Shown here piece by piece: positions 1 to 7,853 of a stretch of 47,110 nucleotides of DNA (position 1 is the first letter of the stretch; each line of letters begins with the position of its first letter). Under the pieces are notes generated by a model that worked only from the letters and a program-made list of their open reading frames with translations, was not told where the DNA came from and searched no databases. This DNA is from Thermoplasmatota archaeon (GTDB lineage Archaea > Thermoplasmatota > Thermoplasmata > UBA10834), in NCBI GenBank assembly GCA_016930135.1, contig JAFGHM010000001.1:1-47110 (forward strand), in the 5' to 3' direction. The position numbers and the translations under genes are program-made.

Positions 1-2
1 AC

Positions 3-107
3 CCCGGCGCGTTCCAGCATGACGTGATGATGGCCCTCTACGAGCCAGCGATGGCCGCACGGCCGGAGCCGAATGGGACGAGTTGCGTCAGCGAGGGGGC
101 CTCTTAG
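3..107 (+). CDS. Possible C-terminal end of an upstream gene (partial)
   Basis: Frame 3 is open from the window edge to a TAG at 105-107 and would encode about 34 residues, beginning PGAFQHDVMMALYEPAM. The codons favour G or C at the third position, as real genes here do, and the frame points toward the convergent pncC. I do not recognise the family. The stretch is too short to exclude chance. The remaining 67 bases before the pncC stop hold nothing I can identify. Confidence 0.3.
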   Translation, partial: PGAFQHDVMMALYEPAMAARPEPNGTSCVSEGAS

Positions 108-174
108 TGGCCTACACCCGCTAATGCAACAGAACCGTTATTGCCCTCGAAAGCGGGCTGCGACAAGACCTTCA

Positions 175-648
175 TCAATTGATCTTGTCGAGAAGGCCCT
201 TAAGCATCGTGAGTGCTCTCTCGGCAGACTGCTTCTTGATGCTGGATCTTGAGCCTTTGAACAGGTTCCGCCTGCACACGGAGGCCCCGCCCGAACTGAC
301 TGCTATGTAGACAAGGCCGACGGGCTTCGCCGCCGTGCCCCCTCCGGGGCCCGCCACGCCCGTTATGCCCACTCCGATGTCGGCCCCCAGAACTCGCCTT
401 GCGCCTGAGGCCATCTGAAGCGCAACCTCCTCGCTGACAGCCCCTTTGGTCTTCAGTGTCTCGCGCTCGACCCCGAGTATGTTGGCCTTGGCGTCGTTGC
501 TGTAGGATATCACGCCGCCGAGGAAGTAATCGCTGCTCCCCGGGACCTCTGTGAGCATGTCACCGACCTTCCCTCCCGTGCACGATTCGGCGACGGCGAG
601 TGTCTTCTTCTTCGCCCTGAATAGCCTTCCTATCTCCTCAGCGAGCAC
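175..648 (-). CDS. pncC: Nicotinamide-nucleotide amidase (CinA C-terminal domain)
   Basis: This is the stand-alone CinA C-terminal domain, which deamidates nicotinamide mononucleotide to nicotinate mononucleotide in cytosolic NAD salvage. The family signature AVAESCTGG lies near the N-terminus with its serine and lysine neighbourhood, followed by GVISYSNDAK and GVGITGVAGPGGG. The ORF track starts at 732, but that would overlap nadM by 95 bases. A GTG at 648 preceded by GGAGAGGGTGCC gives 157 residues, the usual length for the family, and only an 11-base overlap with the end of nadM. The overlap implies translational coupling with nadM, which also handles nicotinamide mononucleotide. The family call is secure; the start is inferred. 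Confidence 0.9.
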   Translation of the reverse strand: MLAEEIGRLFRAKKKTLAVAESCTGGKVGDMLTEVPGSSDYFLGGVISYSNDAKANILGVERETLKTKGAVSEEVALQMASGARRVLGADIGVGITGVAGPGGGTAAKPVGLVYIAVSSGGASVCRRNLFKGSRSSIKKQSAERALTMLKGLLDKIN

Positions 649-1174
649 GGCACCCTCTCCGTTTGCCCTCAGTGCCCATGCCAGAATCGAGAAGCCTGCT
701 TCTCGCATCAAGGCCCTCGAGCATGCTTGCAACCTCTTTCGGCACGAGGTGCCTCCACTTCTGCCCTGAGATTATCCTCTTCCTTATGTTCGTCGCCGAG
801 TAGACCTTGGGATTGTATGCCTTGGTCCTAGAGACCTCATACCCAGCGTGCCTGAAGAGAGAGCGTGTTAGGCCGCTGTTCGAGAAGACGATATCGAAAG
901 GCGGCACATACGACTCGACGTGGTTCACCCAGATAGAATACCTATTGACGTCGCGAAGCGGGATTATGTGCACCCTCGCCCTCTGCTCAGGCGTCAGCGA
1001 CGATATGATCATCTGATATCGCTCGCCCGCGGTGAAAGGGTTCTTCTCGGTGTGCGACTCCTCGGCGCTGCCGATCACAATAACCAGGTCATCGCACTTC
1101 GCCAATACTTCCCTGATAACCGCAACGTGCCCCAGGTGTAGCGGCTGGAACCTTCCGACGATGAGTCCGCGCAT
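638..1174 (-). CDS. nadM: Nicotinamide-nucleotide adenylyltransferase, archaeal type
   Basis: The enzyme joins NMN and ATP to form NAD in the cytosol. The N-terminal GRFQPLHLGH carries the nucleotidyltransferase HxGH signature. The C-terminal part carries the second family motif, SATNIRKRIISGQKWRHLVP, whose ISG/R element contacts ATP. The protein is 178 residues, close to archaeal NadM; the last 20 or so residues (GTEGKRRGCRAR end) are basic and probably lineage-specific. The ORF track begins at a TTG at 1177, but an ATG follows directly at 1174 and I take that. It lies 15 bases after lonB and overlaps pncC, so the three genes look co-transcribed. Confidence 0.93.
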   Translation of the reverse strand: MRGLIVGRFQPLHLGHVAVIREVLAKCDDLVIVIGSAEESHTEKNPFTAGERYQMIISSLTPEQRARVHIIPLRDVNRYSIWVNHVESYVPPFDIVFSNSGLTRSLFRHAGYEVSRTKAYNPKVYSATNIRKRIISGQKWRHLVPKEVASMLEGLDARSRLLDSGMGTEGKRRGCRAR

Positions 1175-1189
1175 CAAGCATCAGCCCTG

Positions 1190-3172
1190 TCAATGCACAG
1201 CTGGCCTGTCCGCGCCCGGGAGCGGCGCCGCCGGTGATTGCCCGCGCTTGGCGGCAACGAGTAGCGCCAACTTCTTCAGGAGCCCTTCCTTCCTTGCGCC
1301 GACGAGCGCATGCGAGAGGACGTCGTTGAGCGTCCGGACGGATATGACCTCGATCTTACCAGTGTACTTGTCCTCGAGAAGGACATCCTTGAGGTTCTCC
1401 TCCGGGATCAGCACCTTCTTCAGGCCCAGCTCCGCTGCCGCTTCGATCTTGGCAGTCACGCCTCCGACCGGGAGCACCTGTCCCCTGACGCTGAGGCTGC
1501 CGGTCATCGCGCAGCCCTGGTCGACCTCGATCTCCTCAAAGGCCGATATGACCGCTGTCGCGACGGCTATGGACGCGCTGTCCCCCTCTATGCCCTCGTA
1601 GGTCCCTATGAACTGAACATGGATGTCGTGGTTGCTTATGTCCTGGCCCGTGTACTTCTTGATGAGCGCTGAGACGTTCTGAACGGACTCCTTCGCGATC
1701 TCGCCGAGCTTCCCGGTCGCTATGATCTTCCCACCCTCCCGGTTCTGTGCGGGCGTTATCTCGGCGACAATCGGGGTGACTATCCCTGAGAACTCGGCCA
1801 TAGAGGACTCCGCATTCAACACTGCGAGGCCGTTGACAATCCCGACCACTGCACCCTCTGTGAGCGCCAGCCGATAGTCCTTACGTCTCTCGACAGCCCT
1901 GTCTGTCACCTGCTGCTCGAGCGAGCGCGCGATCTTCTTCGCGTCGAGCACGTGCTTGGTCTCGACGACGGTCGACCCACGCTCAGAGGCGATGTCGCCA
2001 GCGACCCTGACCAGCCCTCCGAGTTCTCTCAGCCGGAGAGTCAGCATGCCGCGCCTGCCAGAGCGCCTCTGGGCCTCCCTTATGATCTCGGCGACCGCTC
2101 CTTTGTTGAAGTGCGGTATCTTCTTGTCCTTGGAGACCTCCTGGGCGACAAACCTGATGAGCTTCACCCGGTTGTCCTCGGTATCGCGCATGGTGCTGCG
2201 CATATAGATCTCGTAACCGTAACCCCTGATCCTGGACCTCAGCGCGGGGTGCATCCCGGCGACGGCATCCAGGTTGCCCGCCGCGACGAGTATGAAGTCG
2301 CACGGAACTGGCTCGCTCTTGACCATGGCCCCGGAGCTCCGCTCGCTCTGTCCGATGATGCTGAACTCGCCCTCCTGGAGCGCGGTCAGAAGGCTCTGCT
2401 GGCTCTCGATCCTGAGCATGTTGATCTCGTCTATGAACAGGACTCCCTTGTTGGCCTTGTGTATGGCCCCCGGCTCCAGCCGCTCGTGAGCCGGCGTCTC
2501 GAGGCCGCCGCTCTGGAACGGGTCGTGCTTGACATCTCCCAGGAGCGCGCCCGCATGCGCACCCGTGGCGTCTATGAACGGCGGGGGCTCATCTGGCTTG
2601 TGGGAGATAAGGAGCTTCGGGACGAGAGACGTCTCCCGGCGCTGTGTGTAGGACCGCGCGATCATGAAGACAATCAGACCGCCGATAGCAGCGATGAGAA
2701 GAGGGGTTGAGTCCTTCTGAACGACCGAGAAGACCGCGCCCACAATCACTATCATCACGATGAGCATGATGAGCGACGAGTTCTTCTGGGCCTTCTTCTG
2801 CTCAGCCTCGATCTTCTGGGCCTGCACGATTTCCTTGCCCTTGCTCGCGGGCACTATGCGCACCTTGGGCTCGTTCTGGTCGTCCGAATTGTTGTAGGCA
2901 ATGACGTCCTGCAGCTCCCCCTTGGGGAGGAAGTCGACCATTGACCGGGCGAGCATGGACTTGCCCGTTCCCGGCTCGCCTATGAGTATGACATGGCGCT
3001 TCTGCTCGGCGGCCTTCTTGATCACAGTGACCGCGTCCTCTTGGCCTATGACCTGGTCCACTAACTGCGGAGGTATCTTCACATTCGCCGTGGTCTCGAA
3101 ATCCTGAGACCTGATCCATTCCTCGATGTCGGAGAGACCGAGCGTGCTCCCCCAAGAATCGTCAGTTGCCAT
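1190..3172 (-). CDS. lonB: Archaeal Lon protease (LonB), membrane-anchored
   Basis: This is an ATP-dependent protease that degrades misfolded and regulatory proteins at the inner face of the membrane. From the ATG at 3172 it has 660 residues: Walker A GEPGTGKS at 65-72, two adjacent membrane helices at about 132-151 and 157-173 inserted into the AAA+ domain as in archaeal LonB, and Walker [10 protein letters not shown] near 243-251. The C-terminal peptidase domain has the catalytic Ser532 in EGDSAS and Lys575 in VTAKIEAA, a spacing of 43 as in other Lon enzymes. The ORF track starts three codons upstream at a GTG (3181); the ATG seems more likely. A palindrome lies 16 bases upstream. nadM and pncC follow on the same strand. 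Confidence 0.96.
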   Translation of the reverse strand: MATDDSWGSTLGLSDIEEWIRSQDFETTANVKIPPQLVDQVIGQEDAVTVIKKAAEQKRHVILIGEPGTGKSMLARSMVDFLPKGELQDVIAYNNSDDQNEPKVRIVPASKGKEIVQAQKIEAEQKKAQKNSSLIMLIVMIVIVGAVFSVVQKDSTPLLIAAIGGLIVFMIARSYTQRRETSLVPKLLISHKPDEPPPFIDATGAHAGALLGDVKHDPFQSGGLETPAHERLEPGAIHKANKGVLFIDEINMLRIESQQSLLTALQEGEFSIIGQSERSSGAMVKSEPVPCDFILVAAGNLDAVAGMHPALRSRIRGYGYEIYMRSTMRDTEDNRVKLIRFVAQEVSKDKKIPHFNKGAVAEIIREAQRRSGRRGMLTLRLRELGGLVRVAGDIASERGSTVVETKHVLDAKKIARSLEQQVTDRAVERRKDYRLALTEGAVVGIVNGLAVLNAESSMAEFSGIVTPIVAEITPAQNREGGKIIATGKLGEIAKESVQNVSALIKKYTGQDISNHDIHVQFIGTYEGIEGDSASIAVATAVISAFEEIEVDQGCAMTGSLSVRGQVLPVGGVTAKIEAAAELGLKKVLIPEENLKDVLLEDKYTGKIEVISVRTLNDVLSHALVGARKEGLLKKLALLVAAKRGQSPAAPLPGADRPAVH

Positions 3173-3187
3173 CCGCTGCACCAGTAG

Positions 3188-3204
3188 CAGTCACAAGGTG
3201 ACTG
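3188..3204. promoter_or_regulatory. Perfect palindrome upstream of lonB (putative operator)
   Basis: CAGTCAC and GTGACTG are perfect 7-base arms separated by AAG. On the minus strand a TATA-like CTTATTTAG lies at 3225-3234. A start site about 25 bases downstream of it would fall on this palindrome, so a bound regulator could block lonB initiation. The same AT-rich block reads TAAATAAGG on the plus strand and could serve the divergent hel308. The operator role is inferred from position and symmetry only. Confidence 0.5.
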
Positions 3205-3372
3205 TTTGAGCTATTGAACCTGATGCTAAATAAGGCTTGCGCTGCCAGAGACGCCGGTTGTTGGCCAAGCCAGTATATCCTTTCTGCATGCGAGATAGAA
3301 GGTCTGCCTGCAGAGCCTTTTCACGCATCCGCAGCCAAGTATTATGACATGGGTTGGCATGGAGGAAACCGG

Positions 3373-5544
3373 ATGAGGGTTGACGAGCTCGGCCTAGACG
3401 ATAGAATAGTCAAGAGCCTCTCGGAGGACGGCATCAGCGAGCTCTATCCCCCACAAGCCGAGGCCATTCTTCCTGCTCTCGAGGGCAAGAACCTGGTCCT
3501 AGCGGTCCCGACCGCCTCCGGGAAAAGCCTCGTCGCCTACATGGCCATCCTGAAGGCCGTCCTGAGAGGAGGGAAGGCGCTTTACATAGTGCCCCTGAAG
3601 GCCCTCGCGTCAGAGAAATTCGAGGACCTATCGAAGTTCGAGACCCTTGGGATCAAGGTGGGTGAGTCCACGGGCGACTACGACGAGGTCGACCCGATGC
3701 TCCACAAGTATGACATAGTGATAGCGACCTCCGAGAAGGCGGACTCGCTGCTCAGGCACAGGGCCAAATGGCTTGACCAGCTTTCTGTCGTTGTCGCCGA
3801 CGAAGTCCATCTGATCCACGACCCCGAGCGTGGCCCGACCCTCGAGGTCACCCTGGCCAAGTTCAGGAAGTTCAACCCGGACGCGCAGGTAATCGCCCTT
3901 TCGGCCACGATCAGGAACGCCTCGGAGCTCGCAGCATGGCTCGACGCGGAACTGGTCACCAGCCAGTGGCGGCCCGTGACGCTGCGCGAGGGCGTCTATC
4001 TGGACGGCGAGATCTTCTTCACGGACAACACGCGGAGGGCGCTCCCGAAGGAGGACGAGCCCTTGCACGCCATCGTCAAGGGGGCGCTCGGGTCCGGCGG
4101 ACAGAGCCTGATATTCGTCAACTCCAGGAGGTCTACCGAGGCCCTTGCGTCCCAGCTCGGGCCGATCGTGCGGGCGACGGCGGAGTTCAAGGAGCTGGAG
4201 CTGGCCAAGGTGGCGAAACGCTTGATCGGTGAGCAGGAGGAGCCCACTTCCATGGGCAGGAAGCTGGGGATGTGCATCAAAAGCGGATGCGCGTTCCACC
4301 ACGCAGGGCTCACAGGCCCGCAAAGGCGCCTGGTTGAGGCCAGCTTCAGGCAGGGGATGATCAGATGCATAGTCGCGACTCCCACTCTTGCCGCCGGGAT
4401 AAACCTCCCCGCGAGGACCGTCATAGTCCGGGACGTGAGGAGGTACGACGCGAACGTCGGGTTCACCTCCATACCGGTGCTTGAGATAAAGCAGATGTGC
4501 GGCAGGGCGGGTAGGCCGAGGTTCGACACTTACGGAGAGGCGATCCTCGTCGCAAGAGACGAGGAGGATAAGGAGTTCATGCTCGAGGAGTACCTCCTCG
4601 GAGAGAACGAGAACATATACTCGAAGCTGGGAACCGAGCCCGCCATCAGGTCCCATGTCTTGGCCCTCGTCGCGACAAAGGCGGCGTCCTCTCTCGGCGA
4701 GCTGACCGAGTTCTTCGGAAGGACCTTTCTCTCGCACCAGACAGACATTGGCTATCTCGGAGACATGATAACAGGCGTCGTCGACTTCCTCAAGACCGAG
4801 GGTATGCTCAGGGACCAAGAGGAGCTCAGGGCAACCCTCTTCGGGAAGCATGTGAGCGACCTCTACCTCGACCCCAAGTCGGCAACGGGGATCAGGGACG
4901 CACTTGGCAGATGGGCGCCCGGACACGCTTTCGGGCTCCTACACGCCGTCTGCGCCGTCCCCGACATGCAGCAGTTGTACCTTCGGGGTTCGGACTATGG
5001 ATGGGTTGAGGAGTATGCCGCCCAGGTGCATGACCAGCTCCTTATCGACCCTCCGGACGACCTCAGGAAGTACGACTTCTTCCTGTCCGAGGTCAAGACA
5101 GCGAAGCTGCTGAACGACTGGATATCCGAGGTGCACGAGAACGACATCGCCAAGGGCTTCGGGATTGGACCAGGGGACATCAGGAACAAGATGGAGCTCG
5201 CGGAATGGCTTATGCACGGCGCTGCGAGGCTCGCCGAGCTGTTCAATGAGGACGCAGTAGAGGAGGCCCTGGAGCTGCGAACCAGGCTCAGGTACGGGAT
5301 AAGGCCGGAGCTGCTTGAGCTGGTAAAGCTGAAGGGCATAGGCAGGGCCAGGGCGAGAGCGCTTCACGACAGAGGCATAAAGACCATCGAGGACCTCAGG
5401 AACACGAGCTATGATTGGCTGAAGCAGATACCCACGATCGGAGAGGCGGTCGCTAGGTCAGTCAAGAGCCAGCTGGGGCAGTCGGAGAGAGGGATTCCCG
5501 AGGAACCCGCAGATGGCCAGAGGTCCCTCAGGCACTACCGATAG
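3373..5544 (+). CDS. hel308: ATP-dependent DNA helicase Hel308
   Basis: This is a superfamily 2 3'-5' helicase that acts at stalled replication forks. The start is taken at the ATG at 3373 because GGAGG precedes it with a 7-base spacer. The longer ORF-track start at 3214 adds 53 residues without family character. The resulting 723 residues match Hel308 length. Motifs in order are YPPQAEAI (Q motif), PTASGKS at 46-52, DEVH at 143-146, SAT at 177-179, and QMCGRAGRPRFD (motif VI). A helix-hairpin-helix region with LKGIGRARARAL follows near the C-terminus. The last residues, QRSLRHYR, resemble a PCNA-interacting peptide. cgi121 follows 15 bases later on the same strand. Confidence 0.96.
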   Translation: MRVDELGLDDRIVKSLSEDGISELYPPQAEAILPALEGKNLVLAVPTASGKSLVAYMAILKAVLRGGKALYIVPLKALASEKFEDLSKFETLGIKVGESTGDYDEVDPMLHKYDIVIATSEKADSLLRHRAKWLDQLSVVVADEVHLIHDPERGPTLEVTLAKFRKFNPDAQVIALSATIRNASELAAWLDAELVTSQWRPVTLREGVYLDGEIFFTDNTRRALPKEDEPLHAIVKGALGSGGQSLIFVNSRRSTEALASQLGPIVRATAEFKELELAKVAKRLIGEQEEPTSMGRKLGMCIKSGCAFHHAGLTGPQRRLVEASFRQGMIRCIVATPTLAAGINLPARTVIVRDVRRYDANVGFTSIPVLEIKQMCGRAGRPRFDTYGEAILVARDEEDKEFMLEEYLLGENENIYSKLGTEPAIRSHVLALVATKAASSLGELTEFFGRTFLSHQTDIGYLGDMITGVVDFLKTEGMLRDQEELRATLFGKHVSDLYLDPKSATGIRDALGRWAPGHAFGLLHAVCAVPDMQQLYLRGSDYGWVEEYAAQVHDQLLIDPPDDLRKYDFFLSEVKTAKLLNDWISEVHENDIAKGFGIGPGDIRNKMELAEWLMHGAARLAELFNEDAVEEALELRTRLRYGIRPELLELVKLKGIGRARARALHDRGIKTIEDLRNTSYDWLKQIPTIGEAVARSVKSQLGQSERGIPEEPADGQRSLRHYR

Positions 5545-5559
5545 CTGTTAATCCGGGGC

Positions 5560-6102
5560 ATGCATAACGTGGTTCGGAAACCGATGAAGGACATCGTTGA
5601 GAAGACCGCCGAAGCATTGGAGGCTTGGTCGGCCGAAGTCAAGAAGGGCGAGGGCACAAGGCTGATGGATGCAGTCATGGCCAGGGCGTCCGCGGCAGGG
5701 GTCGAGGTGCTCGTCCTCGATGGAGCGATGGTTTTCGGGAAGGACCACTTGAAGAGCGCTCTTCGGCACGCAGCTCGGGCGATCGAGGAAGGCACGAACT
5801 CATCACAGTCCAGGCCGATGGAGACCCTACTGTACGCTTCGGGCGAGAGACAGCTCAGCTCAGCGATAAAGAAGATGGCCGTCTCGGAGCGGACAGAGGA
5901 GGTGGTGGTCGCACGGCTGACGAAAGGTCAATTCGAGCCGGAACCTACCTGGACACCGGTCCCGGACAGGCACGTCAGTCCGGACAGGAGCCGGTTGCTC
6001 GGGTTCGGCATATCCGCCACGGAACTCGATACCGTCGAGCCCGGGAAGGCATCCGAACTCGTCCTCGAGAGGGTAGCCGCCGTGGACATCCTCAAGAAAT
6101 GA
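5560..6102 (+). CDS. cgi121: KEOPS complex subunit Cgi121
   Basis: Cgi121 is the tRNA-binding subunit of KEOPS, which makes the universal t6A modification at tRNA position 37. The family core is visible: FGKDHLKSALRHAARAIEEG, then the ETLLYASGERQLSSAIKKMAV stretch. A divergent C-terminal third ends in ERVAAVDILKK. The length of 180 residues is normal. The start at 5560 follows CCGGGGC; a second ATG at 5584 is possible. It lies just after hel308 and probably shares its transcript. No other KEOPS subunit is in the window. Confidence 0.92.
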   Translation: MHNVVRKPMKDIVEKTAEALEAWSAEVKKGEGTRLMDAVMARASAAGVEVLVLDGAMVFGKDHLKSALRHAARAIEEGTNSSQSRPMETLLYASGERQLSSAIKKMAVSERTEEVVVARLTKGQFEPEPTWTPVPDRHVSPDRSRLLGFGISATELDTVEPGKASELVLERVAAVDILKK

Positions 6103-6190
6103 GCATGGGCCCTTCTCATGCCGAGCGAGGGGCCAAGGCTCAACTCGAAGAGTAGAAGTAACCAAGAAGCGATAGCCCCTGCCGGTTCCT

Positions 6191-7090
6191 ATGCCAGCGA
6201 TTGTGGAATGCGTCCCCAACTTCAGCGAGGGGCGTAGGAAGGAGATCGTTGACAGGATAGTCTATTCGATCAGATCTGTGCCCGGCATCAAGGTGCTCGA
6301 TGTCGAGATGGATTCCGACCACAACAGGTCGGTCGTGACATTCACGGGCGGGAGGGAGAGCATACAGGAAGCGGCGTTCAGGGGCGCGAGGGCCGCGGTC
6401 GAGCTCATAGATCTGACGAAGCACAAGGGCCAGCACCCTCGGATTGGAGCCTTAGATGTGCTGCCTTTTGTGCCCTTGTCCGGAGTCTCGATGGAGGAAT
6501 GCGTGGAGATCGCAAACAAGGTGGGTCAGAAAATCGCGAAGGCACTCAAAGTGCCGGTCTTCATGTACGAGAACGCCGCGAAAAGACCCGAGAGGAAGAA
6601 CCTTGAGAACATAAGGAAGGGCGAGTTCGAGGGGCTGAGGGAGGCGATTGCCGCGGACGAATCACGGCACCCCGATTACGGGCCTCGCATATTGCACCCC
6701 ACCGCGGGGGCGACAGCCGTGGGAGCACGCATGCCCCTGATAGCATTCAATGTGAATCTGAAAAGCAGGGAGATCAAGGTGGCGAGGGACATCGCAAGGA
6801 AGATACGTGCGAGCAATGGCGGCCTCCCTCATGTGAAGTCTCTGGGGTTCGACCTCGAGCACAAGGGTATGGTACAGGTATCGATGAACATCACTGACTA
6901 CACTGTCACCCCGTTATCCAAGGTGTTCGAGGCCATCAAGAAGGAGGCGGACGATAGAGGAGTGCAGATAGCCGAGAGCGAGGTGATCGGGCTGATGCCA
7001 CTTGACGTCGTATGCGACCTTGCGGCCAAGTACCTGAAGATAGCCGAGTTCTCAAGCAGGCAAGTATTGGAGAGGAGGATTTGGGGCTGA
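6191..7090 (+). CDS. ftcD: Glutamate formimidoyltransferase
   Basis: The enzyme transfers the formimino group from N-formimino-L-glutamate to tetrahydrofolate, the last carbon-transfer step of one histidine degradation route. The N-terminal MPAIVECVPNFSEGRR is the family hallmark. HNRSVVTFTGG and GQHPRIGALDVLPFVPL, with the His-Pro-Arg folate/substrate loop, follow. At 299 residues it corresponds to the transferase domain alone; the cyclodeaminase that is fused to it in animals is the separate next gene, overlapping by 10 bases. This supports joint expression. hutH lies 8 kb away on the other strand; HutU and HutI are absent from the window. Confidence 0.95.
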   Translation: MPAIVECVPNFSEGRRKEIVDRIVYSIRSVPGIKVLDVEMDSDHNRSVVTFTGGRESIQEAAFRGARAAVELIDLTKHKGQHPRIGALDVLPFVPLSGVSMEECVEIANKVGQKIAKALKVPVFMYENAAKRPERKNLENIRKGEFEGLREAIAADESRHPDYGPRILHPTAGATAVGARMPLIAFNVNLKSREIKVARDIARKIRASNGGLPHVKSLGFDLEHKGMVQVSMNITDYTVTPLSKVFEAIKKEADDRGVQIAESEVIGLMPLDVVCDLAAKYLKIAEFSSRQVLERRIWG

Positions 7091-7710
7091 GGAGCGCAGA
7101 CAGCTTGAGGGCGTTCTGTGCGGAGCTCGCCGAGGACCAACCATCGCCCGGAGGCGGAAGCGCGTCCGCCGCCGCGGGCGCGATGGCGGCATCGCTGCTC
7201 GCCATGGTCTGCGGCATCACAGCCAAGAGCAAGAAGTACGCAGACAAGGCCGAGATCGTTGGCAGCCTTCGGGGAGACCTGCTGGCACTGCAGTCGAAGC
7301 TTCTAGACAACGCGAAGTCCGACTCGGAGGCCTATGACATGGTGATTGCGGCATCAAGACTCAGGAGGGAGAAGCCGGGGGAGGAGGCCGAGGCCGCTTT
7401 CGAAGCCGCGCTCAAGCATGCCGCAGACGTGCCGATGAGAGCTGCAGAAGCCTGCTCAGCAGTGCTTGAGGCAGGACTCGAAGTGGCCGAGCTGGGGGCC
7501 AGGAGCGCGTGGTCGGACACGGCGACGGCCCTGCTGCTCGGGGAAGCCGGGCTCAGGGGTGCCGCACTGAACGTCCGGATCAACCTCGACTCTATCCATG
7601 ACAGGGCATACGCAGGCGAGTCGAGGAGAAAGATCGACGCTCTCGTGAGCATATCCCAGAAGAGGTTCTCGGAGGCGATGGCGAAGCTTCTGCCGACAAG
7701 TAGCGAGTGA
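7081..7710 (+). CDS. fchA: Formimidotetrahydrofolate cyclodeaminase
   Basis: The enzyme converts 5-formimino-tetrahydrofolate to 5,10-methenyl-tetrahydrofolate and ammonia. The family motif SPGGGSASAAAGAMAASLLAMV is near the N-terminus, and the rest is the expected all-helical fold. The ORF track begins at 7012 deep inside ftcD. I place the start at a TTG at 7081 preceded by GGAGAGGAGGA, giving 209 residues, the usual size. A CTG at 7087 has almost equal ribosome-site spacing and cannot be excluded. The overlap with ftcD suggests translational coupling of enzymes that pass the same folate intermediate. Confidence 0.9.
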   Translation: MGLRSADSLRAFCAELAEDQPSPGGGSASAAAGAMAASLLAMVCGITAKSKKYADKAEIVGSLRGDLLALQSKLLDNAKSDSEAYDMVIAASRLRREKPGEEAEAAFEAALKHAADVPMRAAEACSAVLEAGLEVAELGARSAWSDTATALLLGEAGLRGAALNVRINLDSIHDRAYAGESRRKIDALVSISQKRFSEAMAKLLPTSSE

Positions 7711-7761
7711 TGCTCTGCCGATGCGACGTCCTTGAGCGAATCAATATTGATAGAGATAACG

Positions 7762-7772
7762 ATACATTTAAG
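7762..7772 (+). promoter_or_regulatory. TATA-like element for the giant repeat protein
   Basis: ATACATTTAAG sits in the only AT-rich stretch of the 143-base gap between fchA and the next gene. It would place transcription start near 7793 and leave a leader of about 60 bases. The assignment is by position and composition only. Confidence 0.4.
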
Positions 7773-7853
7773 TGAGCACAGAAAAATGATAACAGAGACT
7801 ACAGAGTCTGACCCCGGCCTGTCAAAGGCCTTACCCCCGGAGCTTGATGCAAC

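Noticed and set aside
24-30. C-box-like GTGATGA near the window start, as in C/D box guide RNAs
   Set aside because: No D box (CTGA) at a suitable distance, and it lies inside an open reading frame.
3628-4926. 432-residue minus-strand ORF
   Set aside because: Antisense shadow of hel308, which has every helicase motif in the plus frame.
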